64,000 nucleotides of DNA from Streptomyces sp. DG1A-41. Lineage in GTDB: Bacteria > Actinomycetota > Actinomycetes > Streptomycetales > Streptomycetaceae. How positions within the stretch are numbered: the first letter of the stretch is position 1; the number at the start of each line of letters is the position of its first letter. A program made the position numbers and the translations under genes. The notes beneath the pieces are model-generated. The model searched no databases, had not been told where the DNA came from, and saw only the letters and a list, made by a program, of their open reading frames with translations. The stretch is from contig NZ_CP146350.1 of NCBI RefSeq assembly GCF_037055355.1, forward strand, positions 2,689,001 through 2,753,000, read 5' to 3'. Shown piece by piece: positions 42,163 to 50,367 of this stretch.

Positions 42163-43398
42163 TTGCACTCCATACGCGTTCGCCTCGGCGTCCTCGGCCT
42201 CGCCCTGCTGACCGGCCTCACCACCCCGACGGCCGCGAGCGCCGCCGAGGCGGCCCCCTCGCCAACCGTCGAGGAGCAGCGGCTCGACAGAGCCGCTCCC
42301 CAGGAGATCCTGCGCTGTTCCGGATTCGACACCGTGGCCCCGCGGTTGGCACGGGCGCTCGACGAGGCCCGTTCCTACGCGCAGGCCCGCCGGGTCGTCG
42401 CGCATGAGGGGTCGCAGTTGTGGCGGCGGGCCGTGGGCCGGGCGCAGGGGCGTGGGCCGGCGGGCGGGGACCTGAGCCGGGACGACGACCGGCCGCTGTA
42501 CTGGGCGCGGCTCGGTATGACGCGTGAAGTGCGCGCCTGGGAACCGGCGTTCGGTCTGACGGAACGGCAGCGGGCCGCGCTGCTGGACGAACTGGAGCGC
42601 ACCTCGCGCGGCCAGACGGCCCTCCGCTATCCGCAGCACGGCAAGGGCCTGAAGCGGATCCTGGTCACCGGCTTCGACCCGTTCACCCTGGACCGGGACA
42701 TCCGTATCTCCAACCCGTCCGGCGCCACCGCGCTCGCCCTCGACGGCACGGTGATCGAGACCGCGGACGGCCCGGCCCGGGTCGAGACGGCCGTGTTCCC
42801 GGTGCGCTGGCAGGACTTCACGGAGGGGACGGTGGAGCGCACGCTGCGGCCGTACCTGCCGAGGGTCGACCTGTTCACGACCGTGAGCCAGGGCCGGATC
42901 GGGCGGTTCGACGTGGAGCGGACCAACGGGGCCTGGCGGGGCGGCTTCGCGGACAACGACAACATCGGCCGTACGGAGACCGTCCCCGTCACCGACCCGG
43001 CCTCGCAGCCGCAGTGGACGACGACCACGCTGCCGTACCGGGCGATCGTGGCCGCGGACACCGGCCGTTTCCCCGTGTACGACAACACCGGCGTCACGGA
43101 GATCCCGGCGGGCGGTACCGAGCCCGTGGTCCGGCCGGAGGGCCCGACTCCCGGCTCGACCGCTCGCGCGGGCGGCGGCGGTGACTACCTGTCCAACGAG
43201 ATCGCCTACCGGGCGACGCTGCTGCGGGACCGGTCGGGGCTGCACGACGTCCTGCCGGGCGGGCATGTGCACACGCCCGTGCTCCAGTTCGGCGCCGGGA
43301 ACACCACGGAGGTCACCGACCCGGAGTTCGTGCGGAACCGGCGGGACATCATCGCGCAGGTGAGGACGATCCTGAGGGTGGCTGCGGAAGAGTCGTGA
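42163..43398 (+). CDS. Secreted pyroglutamyl-peptidase I (C15)-like protein
   Basis: A 411-residue exported protein: signal peptide residues 1-28 (LGVLGLALLTGLTTPTAASAA), a helical N-terminal region, then a C15-like domain from about residue 165 (ILVTGFDPFTLDRDIRISNPSG). The family's catalytic Glu and His are plausible (DVERTN and GGHVHTPVL), but the position of the catalytic Cys reads GDYLSNEIAYR, with Ser for Cys. It may be a non-peptidase or use Ser. TTG 42163 has GGAAGG 12 nt upstream. Its 3' end overlaps the convergent EI24 gene by 50 bp. Confidence 0.75.
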   Translation: MHSIRVRLGVLGLALLTGLTTPTAASAAEAAPSPTVEEQRLDRAAPQEILRCSGFDTVAPRLARALDEARSYAQARRVVAHEGSQLWRRAVGRAQGRGPAGGDLSRDDDRPLYWARLGMTREVRAWEPAFGLTERQRAALLDELERTSRGQTALRYPQHGKGLKRILVTGFDPFTLDRDIRISNPSGATALALDGTVIETADGPARVETAVFPVRWQDFTEGTVERTLRPYLPRVDLFTTVSQGRIGRFDVERTNGAWRGGFADNDNIGRTETVPVTDPASQPQWTTTTLPYRAIVAADTGRFPVYDNTGVTEIPAGGTEPVVRPEGPTPGSTARAGGGGDYLSNEIAYRATLLRDRSGLHDVLPGGHVHTPVLQFGAGNTTEVTDPEFVRNRRDIIAQVRTILRVAAEES

Positions 43399-44176
43399 CG
43401 GCCCCGTCGCCCTCCTCGCCACCTCCCTGGATCTCCTCACCCAGCAGTTCCCGCGCCATGAGGGTGGCGCCGGCGACCGCGCCCGGCATCAGGAACACCG
43501 CGACGAACGGGACCAGGAAGGCCACGGCCAGCGGCGTGCCGAAGCCCCAGACCAGGGTCTTGCGGGAGCGGAGCAGGCCGAGGCGGGTGCGCAGTTCGAC
43601 GCCTCGGCGCTGGAGGGCGACGGCGGTCAGTTCCTCGGTGAGGAAGAACCCGGTGACGAAGAACCCGATCACCGGTACGGCCGTCTGGCCGACGACGGGG
43701 ATGAAACCGCACGCGAACAGCAGCACGCCCCACAGCGCGGCCCGTGCGACGATCCGGAGGCTGTCCCGGGCGGAGATCCACAACTCGCGCCAGAGCGGCA
43801 GGCCCGACTCGGGGGCGTGGCCGTCCGGGGACACGTCCCGGTCGACCCTTTCGGAGAGGTTCTCGTAGAAGGGCTGCCCGATCAGCAGCGTCACCGCGGT
43901 GAACGTCACGACGGCGAGGAGCAGGGAGAGGGCGAACAGCACGGCGGTCAGGAAGCCCCGGAAGAGCCCGAGCCACGGGCTCGACCAGTCGTCGGCGAAC
44001 GGGGTCGCCCAGGTGACGGCGTCCTCGCCCCACAGCGCCAGCGCGACGAGCGCCGCCGCGTACAGGACGAGGGTGATCAGGCCCGGGAGCAGCCCGAAGC
44101 CGTATTGCCTGCCGTGCCGGGCCACCCATCGCTGGCCCTTCAGCAGGTACCGGAAACCCACCCCGAGATCGCGCAT
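43349..44176 (-). CDS. EI24 domain membrane protein
   Basis: A 275-residue membrane protein with about six hydrophobic segments. VTLLIGQPFYENLSERVD and LWGVLLFACGFIPVVGQTAVP are typical of the EI24/CysZ-like family. ATG 44176 follows a TAGGGT box (44183-44188) at 6 nt, so the mRNA is probably leaderless. Some members carry sulfate, but many in actinobacteria are of unknown function. The last 50 bp overlap the C15-like gene. Confidence 0.88.
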   Translation of the reverse strand: MRDLGVGFRYLLKGQRWVARHGRQYGFGLLPGLITLVLYAAALVALALWGEDAVTWATPFADDWSSPWLGLFRGFLTAVLFALSLLLAVVTFTAVTLLIGQPFYENLSERVDRDVSPDGHAPESGLPLWRELWISARDSLRIVARAALWGVLLFACGFIPVVGQTAVPVIGFFVTGFFLTEELTAVALQRRGVELRTRLGLLRSRKTLVWGFGTPLAVAFLVPFVAVFLMPGAVAGATLMARELLGEEIQGGGEEGDGAVTTLPQPPSGSSSPAR

Positions 44177-44182
44177 GGGAAA

Positions 44183-44188
44183 ACCCTA
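44183..44188 (-). promoter_or_regulatory. -10 box of a probable leaderless gene
   Basis: TAGGGT on the minus strand ends 6 nt before ATG 44176 of the EI24 gene; no ribosome site is present. Confidence 0.5.
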
Positions 44189-44354
44189 TCGGTGCCGGTG
44201 TCGCGCCCTTGACGCGCTCCGGTCACATGGATGTCACAGGCCTCCGGGGGAGAGCCATCCGGGTCACGTGTGACACCAACGCGGCCTTGTTGCCGTTGAG
44301 TCGAACCGGTACACCTCGCCGTACCGATCTCAGGAAGCCCCGGAGGAGGTACGC

Positions 44355-46934
44355 GTGCGCACCACGAGAACCGTTCCTGCGAGACCTGTACTGATCGTCG
44401 CCCTCACCCTCGCCACGGCGGGTTCACTTCTGCTCGGCCCCGACATCGCCGGCGCGGACCCGAAGCCCGTCACCCGCGAGGGCCCGGCTGTGGACGACCG
44501 CGCCGCGCAGGCTCCCGCGATCGCGGCCCGGCGCGCACTGGCCGCGGACACACCCGCCGGGACCTCCACCGCAGCGCCCGCCCGCGGCTACCCGCGCCGC
44601 CAGATCCTCTCCCCCGACCGGCAGAACCCCGGCGACAAGTCCCTGAAGCTGGGTTTGATTCCGTACCACGCGATCGCCCCGAAGCTGAACGCGCTGCAAC
44701 GCCTCGGCGACCGGGTGAGCGTGGAGGTGACCGGCCGCTCGGCCGGCGGCCACCGCCTCTACCTCGTCACCGTCACCGCCCCGGAGACCACCCGCCAGGC
44801 CCGCGCTCAGGAGCGCATGCGCGAACTGATCGAGAACGCGCCCGCGGCGGCCGCGAAGTCTCTCGAGATCAAGCGCAGTTACAAGACCCCGGTCTTCGTC
44901 AACAGCAACATCCACGGCAACGAGTGGGAGGGCACGGACGCCTCCCTGAAGCTCGTCGAGCAGCTCGCGACGGCGAAGGACGCCAGGACCCGCGACCTGC
45001 TCGCGCACAGCCGCCTGTACTTCAACATCACGGCCAATCCGGACGGCCGTATCGCCGGGACCCGCGCCAACTCCAACGGCTTCGACCTGAACCGCGACTT
45101 CGTCACCGCCTCCCAGCCCGAGACCCGCGCGATGCGGCAGATCGAGCTGGACAAGCAGCCGGCCGTCCTGCTCGACCTGCACGGCTATGTGAACGGCACG
45201 CTCATCGAGCCCACCACTCCCCCGCACGGCGAGAACTACGAGTACGACCTGTTCCTGAAGAACAGCTACGCGGGCGCTCTCAACATGGAGTCCGCGGTCA
45301 ACGCCCTCGGCTACACGCCCGCGAAGGACGGCGTGGAACCGGTCCAGATCCCGTTCCGCGACCAGGAGGAGGGCTGGGACGACTGGCCGCCGATCTTCAC
45401 CCCGCAGTACGCGGCCTTCCACGGCACGGTCGCAGCGCACACCGTGGAGATCCCGCTGGCGGTGAACAACGAGGAGTACGACGAACTCCCCGTCCCGGAG
45501 CTGCGCCGCCGCTCGGCGGTCAACACGGCCGTGGCGGGCGCGGCGATCCGCGCGACCCTGCACCACGTCCGGGAGCACCGCACGTCGCTCGTCTCCGATC
45601 AGATCGAGGTCTTCCGCCGCGGCGCGGCCGGCGCCCCGCAGGTACCGGTGTCACCCGAGACGGTCCCCGGCGTCCCCGGCATCGGCCCGGAGGACGTCTA
45701 CACGACCACCTTCCCGCGCGCCTACGTCATCCCGCCCGGCGACTCCCGCGCCCAGCGCTCGGCCCCGGCGGCGGCCCGCCTCGTCGACCACCTCCTCGCC
45801 AACGACGTCCGCGTCACCCGGGCCGCCCGCCCCTTCCGGCTCGCCGGACGGACGTATCCCCGGGGCTCGTACGTCGTCGACATGCACCAGCCCAAGCGCG
45901 GCATGGCGAACGTGCTGCTGGCCGACGGCCGGGACATCAGCGGCAAGGTGTCCGTGATGTACGACATCTCGGGCTGGAGCCTGGGCCGCCTGTGGGGCGC
46001 CACGGTCGAGCGGGTGCCGTCGGGCAGCCTGCGGGGCACGCCCCTGCGCCCGGTCACCGAGGCCGCACCGGTCGCCCAGGTGCCCGCTCACGGCAACCTC
46101 CGTCTGCGCCTGACCGACCCGCGCGAGATCGCGGCCCTCAACTCCCTTCTCCAGCAGGGCGTTCCGGTGCGCCAGGGGCCGGACGGCAGCGCGATCGTCC
46201 CGGCGTCGGCCCGCCGCACGGCGCTCGCGTCCGCCCGCGCGCACGACGTCTCCTTCACGGCCACGCGGCTCACCGGCGGCACGCCCCTGCACCGCCTCCG
46301 GGTCGCCGCCGCCGTCACGCCGGGTGAGCTGTTCGCGCTGCGGGAGATGAACTTCGACGTCACGCCGGTCTCGACGGCCGTCCTGAACACGGGCTTCGAC
46401 TGGTCCGGCACGGATGTGCTGTTCGTGTCCGCCGGCCTGGACCACGCGGCCCTGACCGCACCGGCGCGCAGGGCCCTGGACGCCTTCCTCGGCGACCACG
46501 GCCTGGTCGGCCGGGGCACGAGGGGAGCGGCCCTGAACGCGGCGGCGGACCGGCTGGCCGTCGAGCCGGTCGAGGGCAACACGGACGCGAACGGCGTCGT
46601 ACGAACGGAGAACACGGGCCGCGTCACGCGCGACGCGCCCGCGCACGCCTTCGTCTACGCCCCGCTGTGGTTCACCGACCTCGGCCCGGGCGTGCGGGTG
46701 GAGCAGTCGTACGCGACCGGGAATCCGCTCGTCTCCGGACACTGGCGCCCGCTCCCGGACGGCACCGGCGGTCCCGCGGCGGCAGCGGGACAGGCCTCGG
46801 TGGTCAGCGGCGGCCGGACGGTCCTGTTCGGCACCGAACCACTCTTCCGAAACCATCCCAAGGGGGAATTCCCGCAGGTGGCGAGGGCATTGTTCACAGT
46901 GGCACACAGCGGTTCAGTTGAGGAGAGCGGATGA
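44355..46934 (+). CDS. Secreted M14 zinc carboxypeptidase
   Basis: An 859-residue exported peptidase: signal peptide to about residue 35, then an M14 domain. Zinc ligands are His187 and Glu190 in NIHGNEWEG and His276 in LDLHGYVNG; the N-terminal pro-region-like part resembles those of carboxypeptidase T. The C-terminal 400 residues have no clear catalytic motif and may be beta-sandwich domains. GTG 44355 has GGAGGAGG upstream. The stop overlaps the next start as ATGA, so a beta-lactamase-like enzyme is co-translated. Confidence 0.88.
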   Translation: MRTTRTVPARPVLIVALTLATAGSLLLGPDIAGADPKPVTREGPAVDDRAAQAPAIAARRALAADTPAGTSTAAPARGYPRRQILSPDRQNPGDKSLKLGLIPYHAIAPKLNALQRLGDRVSVEVTGRSAGGHRLYLVTVTAPETTRQARAQERMRELIENAPAAAAKSLEIKRSYKTPVFVNSNIHGNEWEGTDASLKLVEQLATAKDARTRDLLAHSRLYFNITANPDGRIAGTRANSNGFDLNRDFVTASQPETRAMRQIELDKQPAVLLDLHGYVNGTLIEPTTPPHGENYEYDLFLKNSYAGALNMESAVNALGYTPAKDGVEPVQIPFRDQEEGWDDWPPIFTPQYAAFHGTVAAHTVEIPLAVNNEEYDELPVPELRRRSAVNTAVAGAAIRATLHHVREHRTSLVSDQIEVFRRGAAGAPQVPVSPETVPGVPGIGPEDVYTTTFPRAYVIPPGDSRAQRSAPAAARLVDHLLANDVRVTRAARPFRLAGRTYPRGSYVVDMHQPKRGMANVLLADGRDISGKVSVMYDISGWSLGRLWGATVERVPSGSLRGTPLRPVTEAAPVAQVPAHGNLRLRLTDPREIAALNSLLQQGVPVRQGPDGSAIVPASARRTALASARAHDVSFTATRLTGGTPLHRLRVAAAVTPGELFALREMNFDVTPVSTAVLNTGFDWSGTDVLFVSAGLDHAALTAPARRALDAFLGDHGLVGRGTRGAALNAAADRLAVEPVEGNTDANGVVRTENTGRVTRDAPAHAFVYAPLWFTDLGPGVRVEQSYATGNPLVSGHWRPLPDGTGGPAAAAGQASVVSGGRTVLFGTEPLFRNHPKGEFPQVARALFTVAHSGSVEESG

Positions 46935-48076
46935 CGCAGGAGATCCACGGCACCGTGGCCGACGGCTTCCAGGGGGTGCGCGAGGAGTTCGCCGCGTTCG
47001 TGGCCGGGGAGCGCCCCGACTACGAGGGTCAGCTGTGCGCCTACGTCCACGGCCGCAAAGTCGTCGACCTGTGGGCGGGGACCGAAGCGGACGCCCTCTA
47101 CGGCGTGTTCTCGTCCACCAAGGGCGCCGCCTACCTGGTCGTCGCCCTCCTCGTCCAGGACGGCACGCTCGAACTGGACCGCAAGGTGACGTACTACTGG
47201 CCGGAGTTCGCTGCCGAGGGCAAGGGCGCCCTGACCCTGCGCGATCTGCTCGCGCACCGGGCGGGCGTGGTCGGCACGGACACCGGCTTCACCCTGGCGG
47301 AGCTGGCCGACGACCGCCAGCTCGCCGAACGCCTCGCCGACCAGCGGCCGTTCTGGCGTCCCGGCACGGCGTTCGGCTATCACGCGCTGGTCAGCGGGGC
47401 CCTGGTGGGCGAGGTCGTACGCCGCGCCACGGGCCGCACGCTCCAGGAGGTCTACGAGGAGCGGATCAGGGCCCCGTACGCCCTGGACTTCCACCTCGGC
47501 CTTCCCGCACCCCACGAGCCCCGCTTCCGCACCACCCAGCCGATGGCCCCGACCCCGGACCAGCAGGCCGTCCTCGACGCCACGCCCACGGGTCCGCACA
47601 CGCTCACCTCGATCGCCTTCAACCGCCACGCCACGGAACCCACCGACCTCGCCTCGCTGCCCAACATGCCGCTGGTCCGCGCCAAGGGCCCGGCCTCGGT
47701 GGGCGGAGTGGCGTCCGCGCGGGGCCTGGCCGGGATGTACGCGGCGGCGATCAGCGAGGTGGGCGAGCAGGCGCCGCTGCTGAAGCCGGACGCGGTGGCG
47801 GAGTTCGGCCAGTTCCACTCGGTCGGCTACGACCTGGTGGCACGTGCCCACAAGGCGTTCGGCCTCGGCTTCCAGGCCACGGCTGACGCGTGGCACCCGT
47901 TCCTCGGCGCCGGGACGATCGGGCACAGCGGCGCGAGCGGCTCGCAGGCCTTCGCGGACCCGTGGAGCGGCCTGGCGTACGGCTACACGCGCCGCCGCTT
48001 CGCCTTCCCGGGCGGCGCGGCCCCGGAGAACGACCGCTTGGCGCGGGCGGTCCACACGGCGGCGCTCGCCCTCTGA
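46931..48076 (+). CDS. Beta-lactamase-family serine hydrolase (EstB-like)
   Basis: A 381-residue serine hydrolase of the EstB/class C type. The SxxK motif is SSTK at residues 61-64 (GVFSSTKGAAYL), the Tyr motif is FGYHALVSGAL near residue 147, and GHSGASGSQAFAD near 333 replaces KTG. It lacks a signal peptide. It is coupled to the M14 carboxypeptidase gene by a 4-bp overlap, an unusual pair of an exported peptidase and a cytosolic hydrolase. A perfect 15-bp hairpin follows at 48090-48128. Confidence 0.88.
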   Translation: MTQEIHGTVADGFQGVREEFAAFVAGERPDYEGQLCAYVHGRKVVDLWAGTEADALYGVFSSTKGAAYLVVALLVQDGTLELDRKVTYYWPEFAAEGKGALTLRDLLAHRAGVVGTDTGFTLAELADDRQLAERLADQRPFWRPGTAFGYHALVSGALVGEVVRRATGRTLQEVYEERIRAPYALDFHLGLPAPHEPRFRTTQPMAPTPDQQAVLDATPTGPHTLTSIAFNRHATEPTDLASLPNMPLVRAKGPASVGGVASARGLAGMYAAAISEVGEQAPLLKPDAVAEFGQFHSVGYDLVARAHKAFGLGFQATADAWHPFLGAGTIGHSGASGSQAFADPWSGLAYGYTRRRFAFPGGAAPENDRLARAVHTAALAL

Positions 48077-48089
48077 GCGCCGGGCATGG

Positions 48090-48128
48090 GCGGAGGCCGC
48101 ACCCCACGTCCAAGGGTGCGGCCTCCGC
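48090..48128. terminator. Bidirectional 15-bp hairpin between convergent genes
   Basis: GCGGAGGCCGCACCC (48090-48104) pairs perfectly with 48114-48128, 9-nt loop, placed 14 bp after the serine hydrolase stop and 18 bp from the ohr stop. Confidence 0.85.
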
Positions 48129-48145
48129 GTATGCAACGACTGCCG

Positions 48146-48565
48146 TCAGACGAGCGTCACGGTGATGTTCCCGCGGGTCGCCTTCGAGTAGGGGCACACG
48201 TCGTGGGCCTTCTCGACGAGCGACCGCGCGGTGCCCCGGTCCACCTTGGGAATGTCGGCGGAGATCTCCACGATGATCCCGAACCCGTCCCTGTTCTTCC
48301 CGAGGCCGACCTTCGCGGTGACGGTCGACCCGGTGAGGTCGGCCCCCTCCTGGCGGGCGACGACACCGAGAGCGCCCTGGAAACAGGCGCTGTAGCCGGC
48401 GGCGAAAAGCTGCTCCGGGTTGGTCCCGGCGCCGCTGCCGCCCATCTCCTTCGGCGGGTTGACGACGACGTCGAGCTTGCCGTCGTCGGTGGCGACCCGC
48501 CCGTCGCGTCCGCCCGCGGCGGTGGCGACGGCGGTGTACAGGACGTCGGACTGCTGGATGGCCAT
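48146..48565 (-). CDS. ohr: Organic hydroperoxide resistance protein
   Basis: A 139-residue OsmC/Ohr thiol peroxidase. Both redox Cys are present: Cys61 in AAGYSACFQGAL and Cys124 in HDVCPYSKAT; the substrate Arg is in GGRDGRV. It reduces organic and lipid hydroperoxides using lipoylated proteins as reductant (family knowledge). Family length and start MAIQQSDVLYTAVAT agree with Ohr rather than OsmC. It is followed by a bidirectional terminator. Confidence 0.94.
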   Translation of the reverse strand: MAIQQSDVLYTAVATAAGGRDGRVATDDGKLDVVVNPPKEMGGSGAGTNPEQLFAAGYSACFQGALGVVARQEGADLTGSTVTAKVGLGKNRDGFGIIVEISADIPKVDRGTARSLVEKAHDVCPYSKATRGNITVTLV

Positions 48566-48659
48566 GCGGTTGTGTTCCTTCTGTCGTCCGCCGCGGCTCG
48601 CGCCCGGGCCGAGCGGATTCGGAAAAAACTTACCGCATACCGGAAAGCAGCAGAAGGCG

Positions 48660-49682
48660 TCAGAGCTTGACGATCATCTTCCCGGTGTTGTCGCCGCGCA
48701 GCACACCCAGGAAGGCCTCGAGGTTGTTCTCGATGCCCTCGACGACGGTCTCCCGGTACTTCAGCTCACCGGAGGCGACCCAGGGGGCGACCTCCTGCAC
48801 GAACTGCGGCTGGAGGTCGTAGTGGTCGCTCACGAGGAAGCCCTCCATACGACCACGGGTCGCGATCAGCCGGGGAAGGTTCTTCGGGCCGGGAACGGGC
48901 TCGGTGTTGTTGTAGACGGAGATCATCCCGCAGATGGCGATCCGCCCGCCCTCGTTGAGCGCTCCGAGGGCGGCCTCCAGGTGATCGCCACCCACATTGT
49001 CGAAGTAGACGTCGATCCCATCGGGAGCGGCAGCGCGCAGCTGCTTGCTCACGGGGCCGTCCTTGTAGTTGAAGGCGGCGTCGAAGCCGTACTCGTCGAC
49101 GAGCAGCTTCACCTTCTCCTCCGACCCGGCGGACCCGATGACCCGCGAGGCACCCTTCAGCCGGGCTATCTGCCCCACCTGCCCGCCCACGGCACCGGCG
49201 GCACCGGACACGAACACGGTGTCGCCCTCCTTGAAGGAGGCCACGCGCAGCAGCCCCGCGTAGGCGGTGAGGCCGGTCATGCCCAGCACGCCGAGGTACG
49301 TCGACGGCGGCGCGGCGTCCGGGTCCACCTTGACGGCGTTCTTCGCGGCCACGGCGGCGTACTCGCGCCAGCCGAGGAAGTGCAGGACGTGGTCGCCGAC
49401 GGCGAGCCCCTCGGCGTTGGAGGCGACGACCTCTCCTACGGCGCCGCCCTGCATGACCTTGCCGAGCTCGAACGGGGCGACGTAGGACTTCGCGTCGCTC
49501 ATACGGCCGCGCATGTACGGGTCCACGGAGAGGTACTTGTTCCGCACGAGGACCTGTCCCTCACCCGGCTGCGGAACCTCCGCCTCGACGAAGGCGAAGT
49601 CCTCGGGCTTCGGCCAGCCGACGGGGCGGCTGACCAGGTGCCACTCGCGGTTGACGGCGGGGAGGGCGGGGGTGTCGGTCAT
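48660..49682 (-). CDS. NADP-dependent MDR oxidoreductase
   Basis: A 340-residue zinc-free medium-chain reductase of the leukotriene B4 dehydrogenase/YncB type. The start REWHLVSRPVGWPKPEDF, YLSVDPYMRGRM and GAAGAVGGQVGQIARLKG (NADP-binding, residues about 157-174) are characteristic. ATG 49682 has AAAGG 8 nt upstream; the in-frame start at 49697 is less likely. It reduces an enone or aldehyde with NADPH. It is divergent from the MarR gene across a region with two operator-like palindromes, suggesting MarR control. Confidence 0.92.
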   Translation of the reverse strand: MTDTPALPAVNREWHLVSRPVGWPKPEDFAFVEAEVPQPGEGQVLVRNKYLSVDPYMRGRMSDAKSYVAPFELGKVMQGGAVGEVVASNAEGLAVGDHVLHFLGWREYAAVAAKNAVKVDPDAAPPSTYLGVLGMTGLTAYAGLLRVASFKEGDTVFVSGAAGAVGGQVGQIARLKGASRVIGSAGSEEKVKLLVDEYGFDAAFNYKDGPVSKQLRAAAPDGIDVYFDNVGGDHLEAALGALNEGGRIAICGMISVYNNTEPVPGPKNLPRLIATRGRMEGFLVSDHYDLQPQFVQEVAPWVASGELKYRETVVEGIENNLEAFLGVLRGDNTGKMIVKL

Positions 49683-49705
49683 GGTGTGCCTTTCCACGGC
49701 AAAGC

Positions 49706-49744
49706 TTCAGTACCTGAAACAACCATGCTCCTGAAAATTTCAGG
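49706..49744. promoter_or_regulatory. Two candidate MarR operators in the divergent region
   Basis: TTCAGTACCTGAA (49706-49718, arms TTCAG/CTGAA) and CCTGAAAATTTCAGG (49730-49744, perfect arms CCTGAAA/TTTCAGG) share the half-site CTGAAA and lie between the oxidoreductase and MarR starts. Confidence 0.6.
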
Positions 49745-49760
49745 TTGTCAAATAACCGGG

Positions 49761-49766
49761 TACCCT
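49761..49766 (+). promoter_or_regulatory. -10 box of the marR gene (probable leaderless)
   Basis: TACCCT ends 6 nt before ATG 49773; no ribosome site is present. Confidence 0.45.
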
Positions 49767-49772
49767 CGATTC

Positions 49773-50222
49773 ATGGCCTCCACCACACCCGCCTCCCAGA
49801 ACAGCCACCGTTCCGATCCGCTGACCCTTGAGGTCGTCGAGCTCATCGGGGAGGTCGTGGCGCGGTTCCATGAGGACTACGAGGAGGCGGCGGCGGAGCA
49901 TGCGCTGACCGGGGCGCAGGCGCGGTTGCTGAGTCTGCTGTGCCTGGAGCCGCTGCCGATGCGGAGGCTTGCGCGGCGGTTGAAGTGTGAGCCGTCGAAT
50001 GTCACGGGGATCGTGGATCGGCTGGAGGCGCGGGGGCTGGTGGAGCGACGGCCGGATCCTGCGGATCGGAGGGTGAAGGTGGCGGCGGCGACCAGTGAGG
50101 GGCGGCGGGTGGCTCGGAGCCTGCGGGAGTCGTTGCGGTTCGCTCGGGAGCCGTTGGCTGGGCTTTCCGAGGGGGAGAGGGTGGCTTTGCGGGATGCGTT
50201 GCGGGGGATGTTGGGCGACTGA
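49773..50222 (+). CDS. MarR family transcriptional regulator
   Basis: A 149-residue winged-helix regulator. Its DNA-binding core is MRRLARRLKCEPSNVTGIVDRL at about residues 63-84, followed by the wing ERRPDPADRRVKVAAAT, the standard MarR arrangement. ATG 49773 lies 6 nt behind TACCCT. It probably represses itself and the divergent oxidoreductase through the CTGAAA palindromes, responding to a phenolic or electrophilic ligand (inference). Confidence 0.92.
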   Translation: MASTTPASQNSHRSDPLTLEVVELIGEVVARFHEDYEEAAAEHALTGAQARLLSLLCLEPLPMRRLARRLKCEPSNVTGIVDRLEARGLVERRPDPADRRVKVAAATSEGRRVARSLRESLRFAREPLAGLSEGERVALRDALRGMLGD

Positions 50223-50272
50223 GGTCGGGGTGGTGCGGGGTGTTTCCCGGCGCTGCGGCGGTGGCGCTGGCG

Positions 50273-50355
50273 CGGGTGGGTCCGCAGCCAGGCGTAGCGG
50301 GGTGCCGCTCTTTTGAGACGGTGTGCCGCCCTTAGCGGCACGATTACCCGCAGCT
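50273..50355 (+). repeat. Dispersed repeat family B, copy 2
   Basis: CGGGTGGGTCCGCAGCC, then GCGTAGCGGGGTGCCGCTCT, and TTAGCGGCACGATTACCCGC, matching 24741-24821. The arms GTGCCGCT and AGCGGCAC can pair. Confidence 0.7.
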
Positions 50356-50367
50356 GACCCGCAAGCC

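Noticed and set aside
41860..43440. A 526-codon minus-strand frame
   Set aside because: Most is antisense to the C15-like gene; only its last 40 codons are real GH3 remnant sequence.
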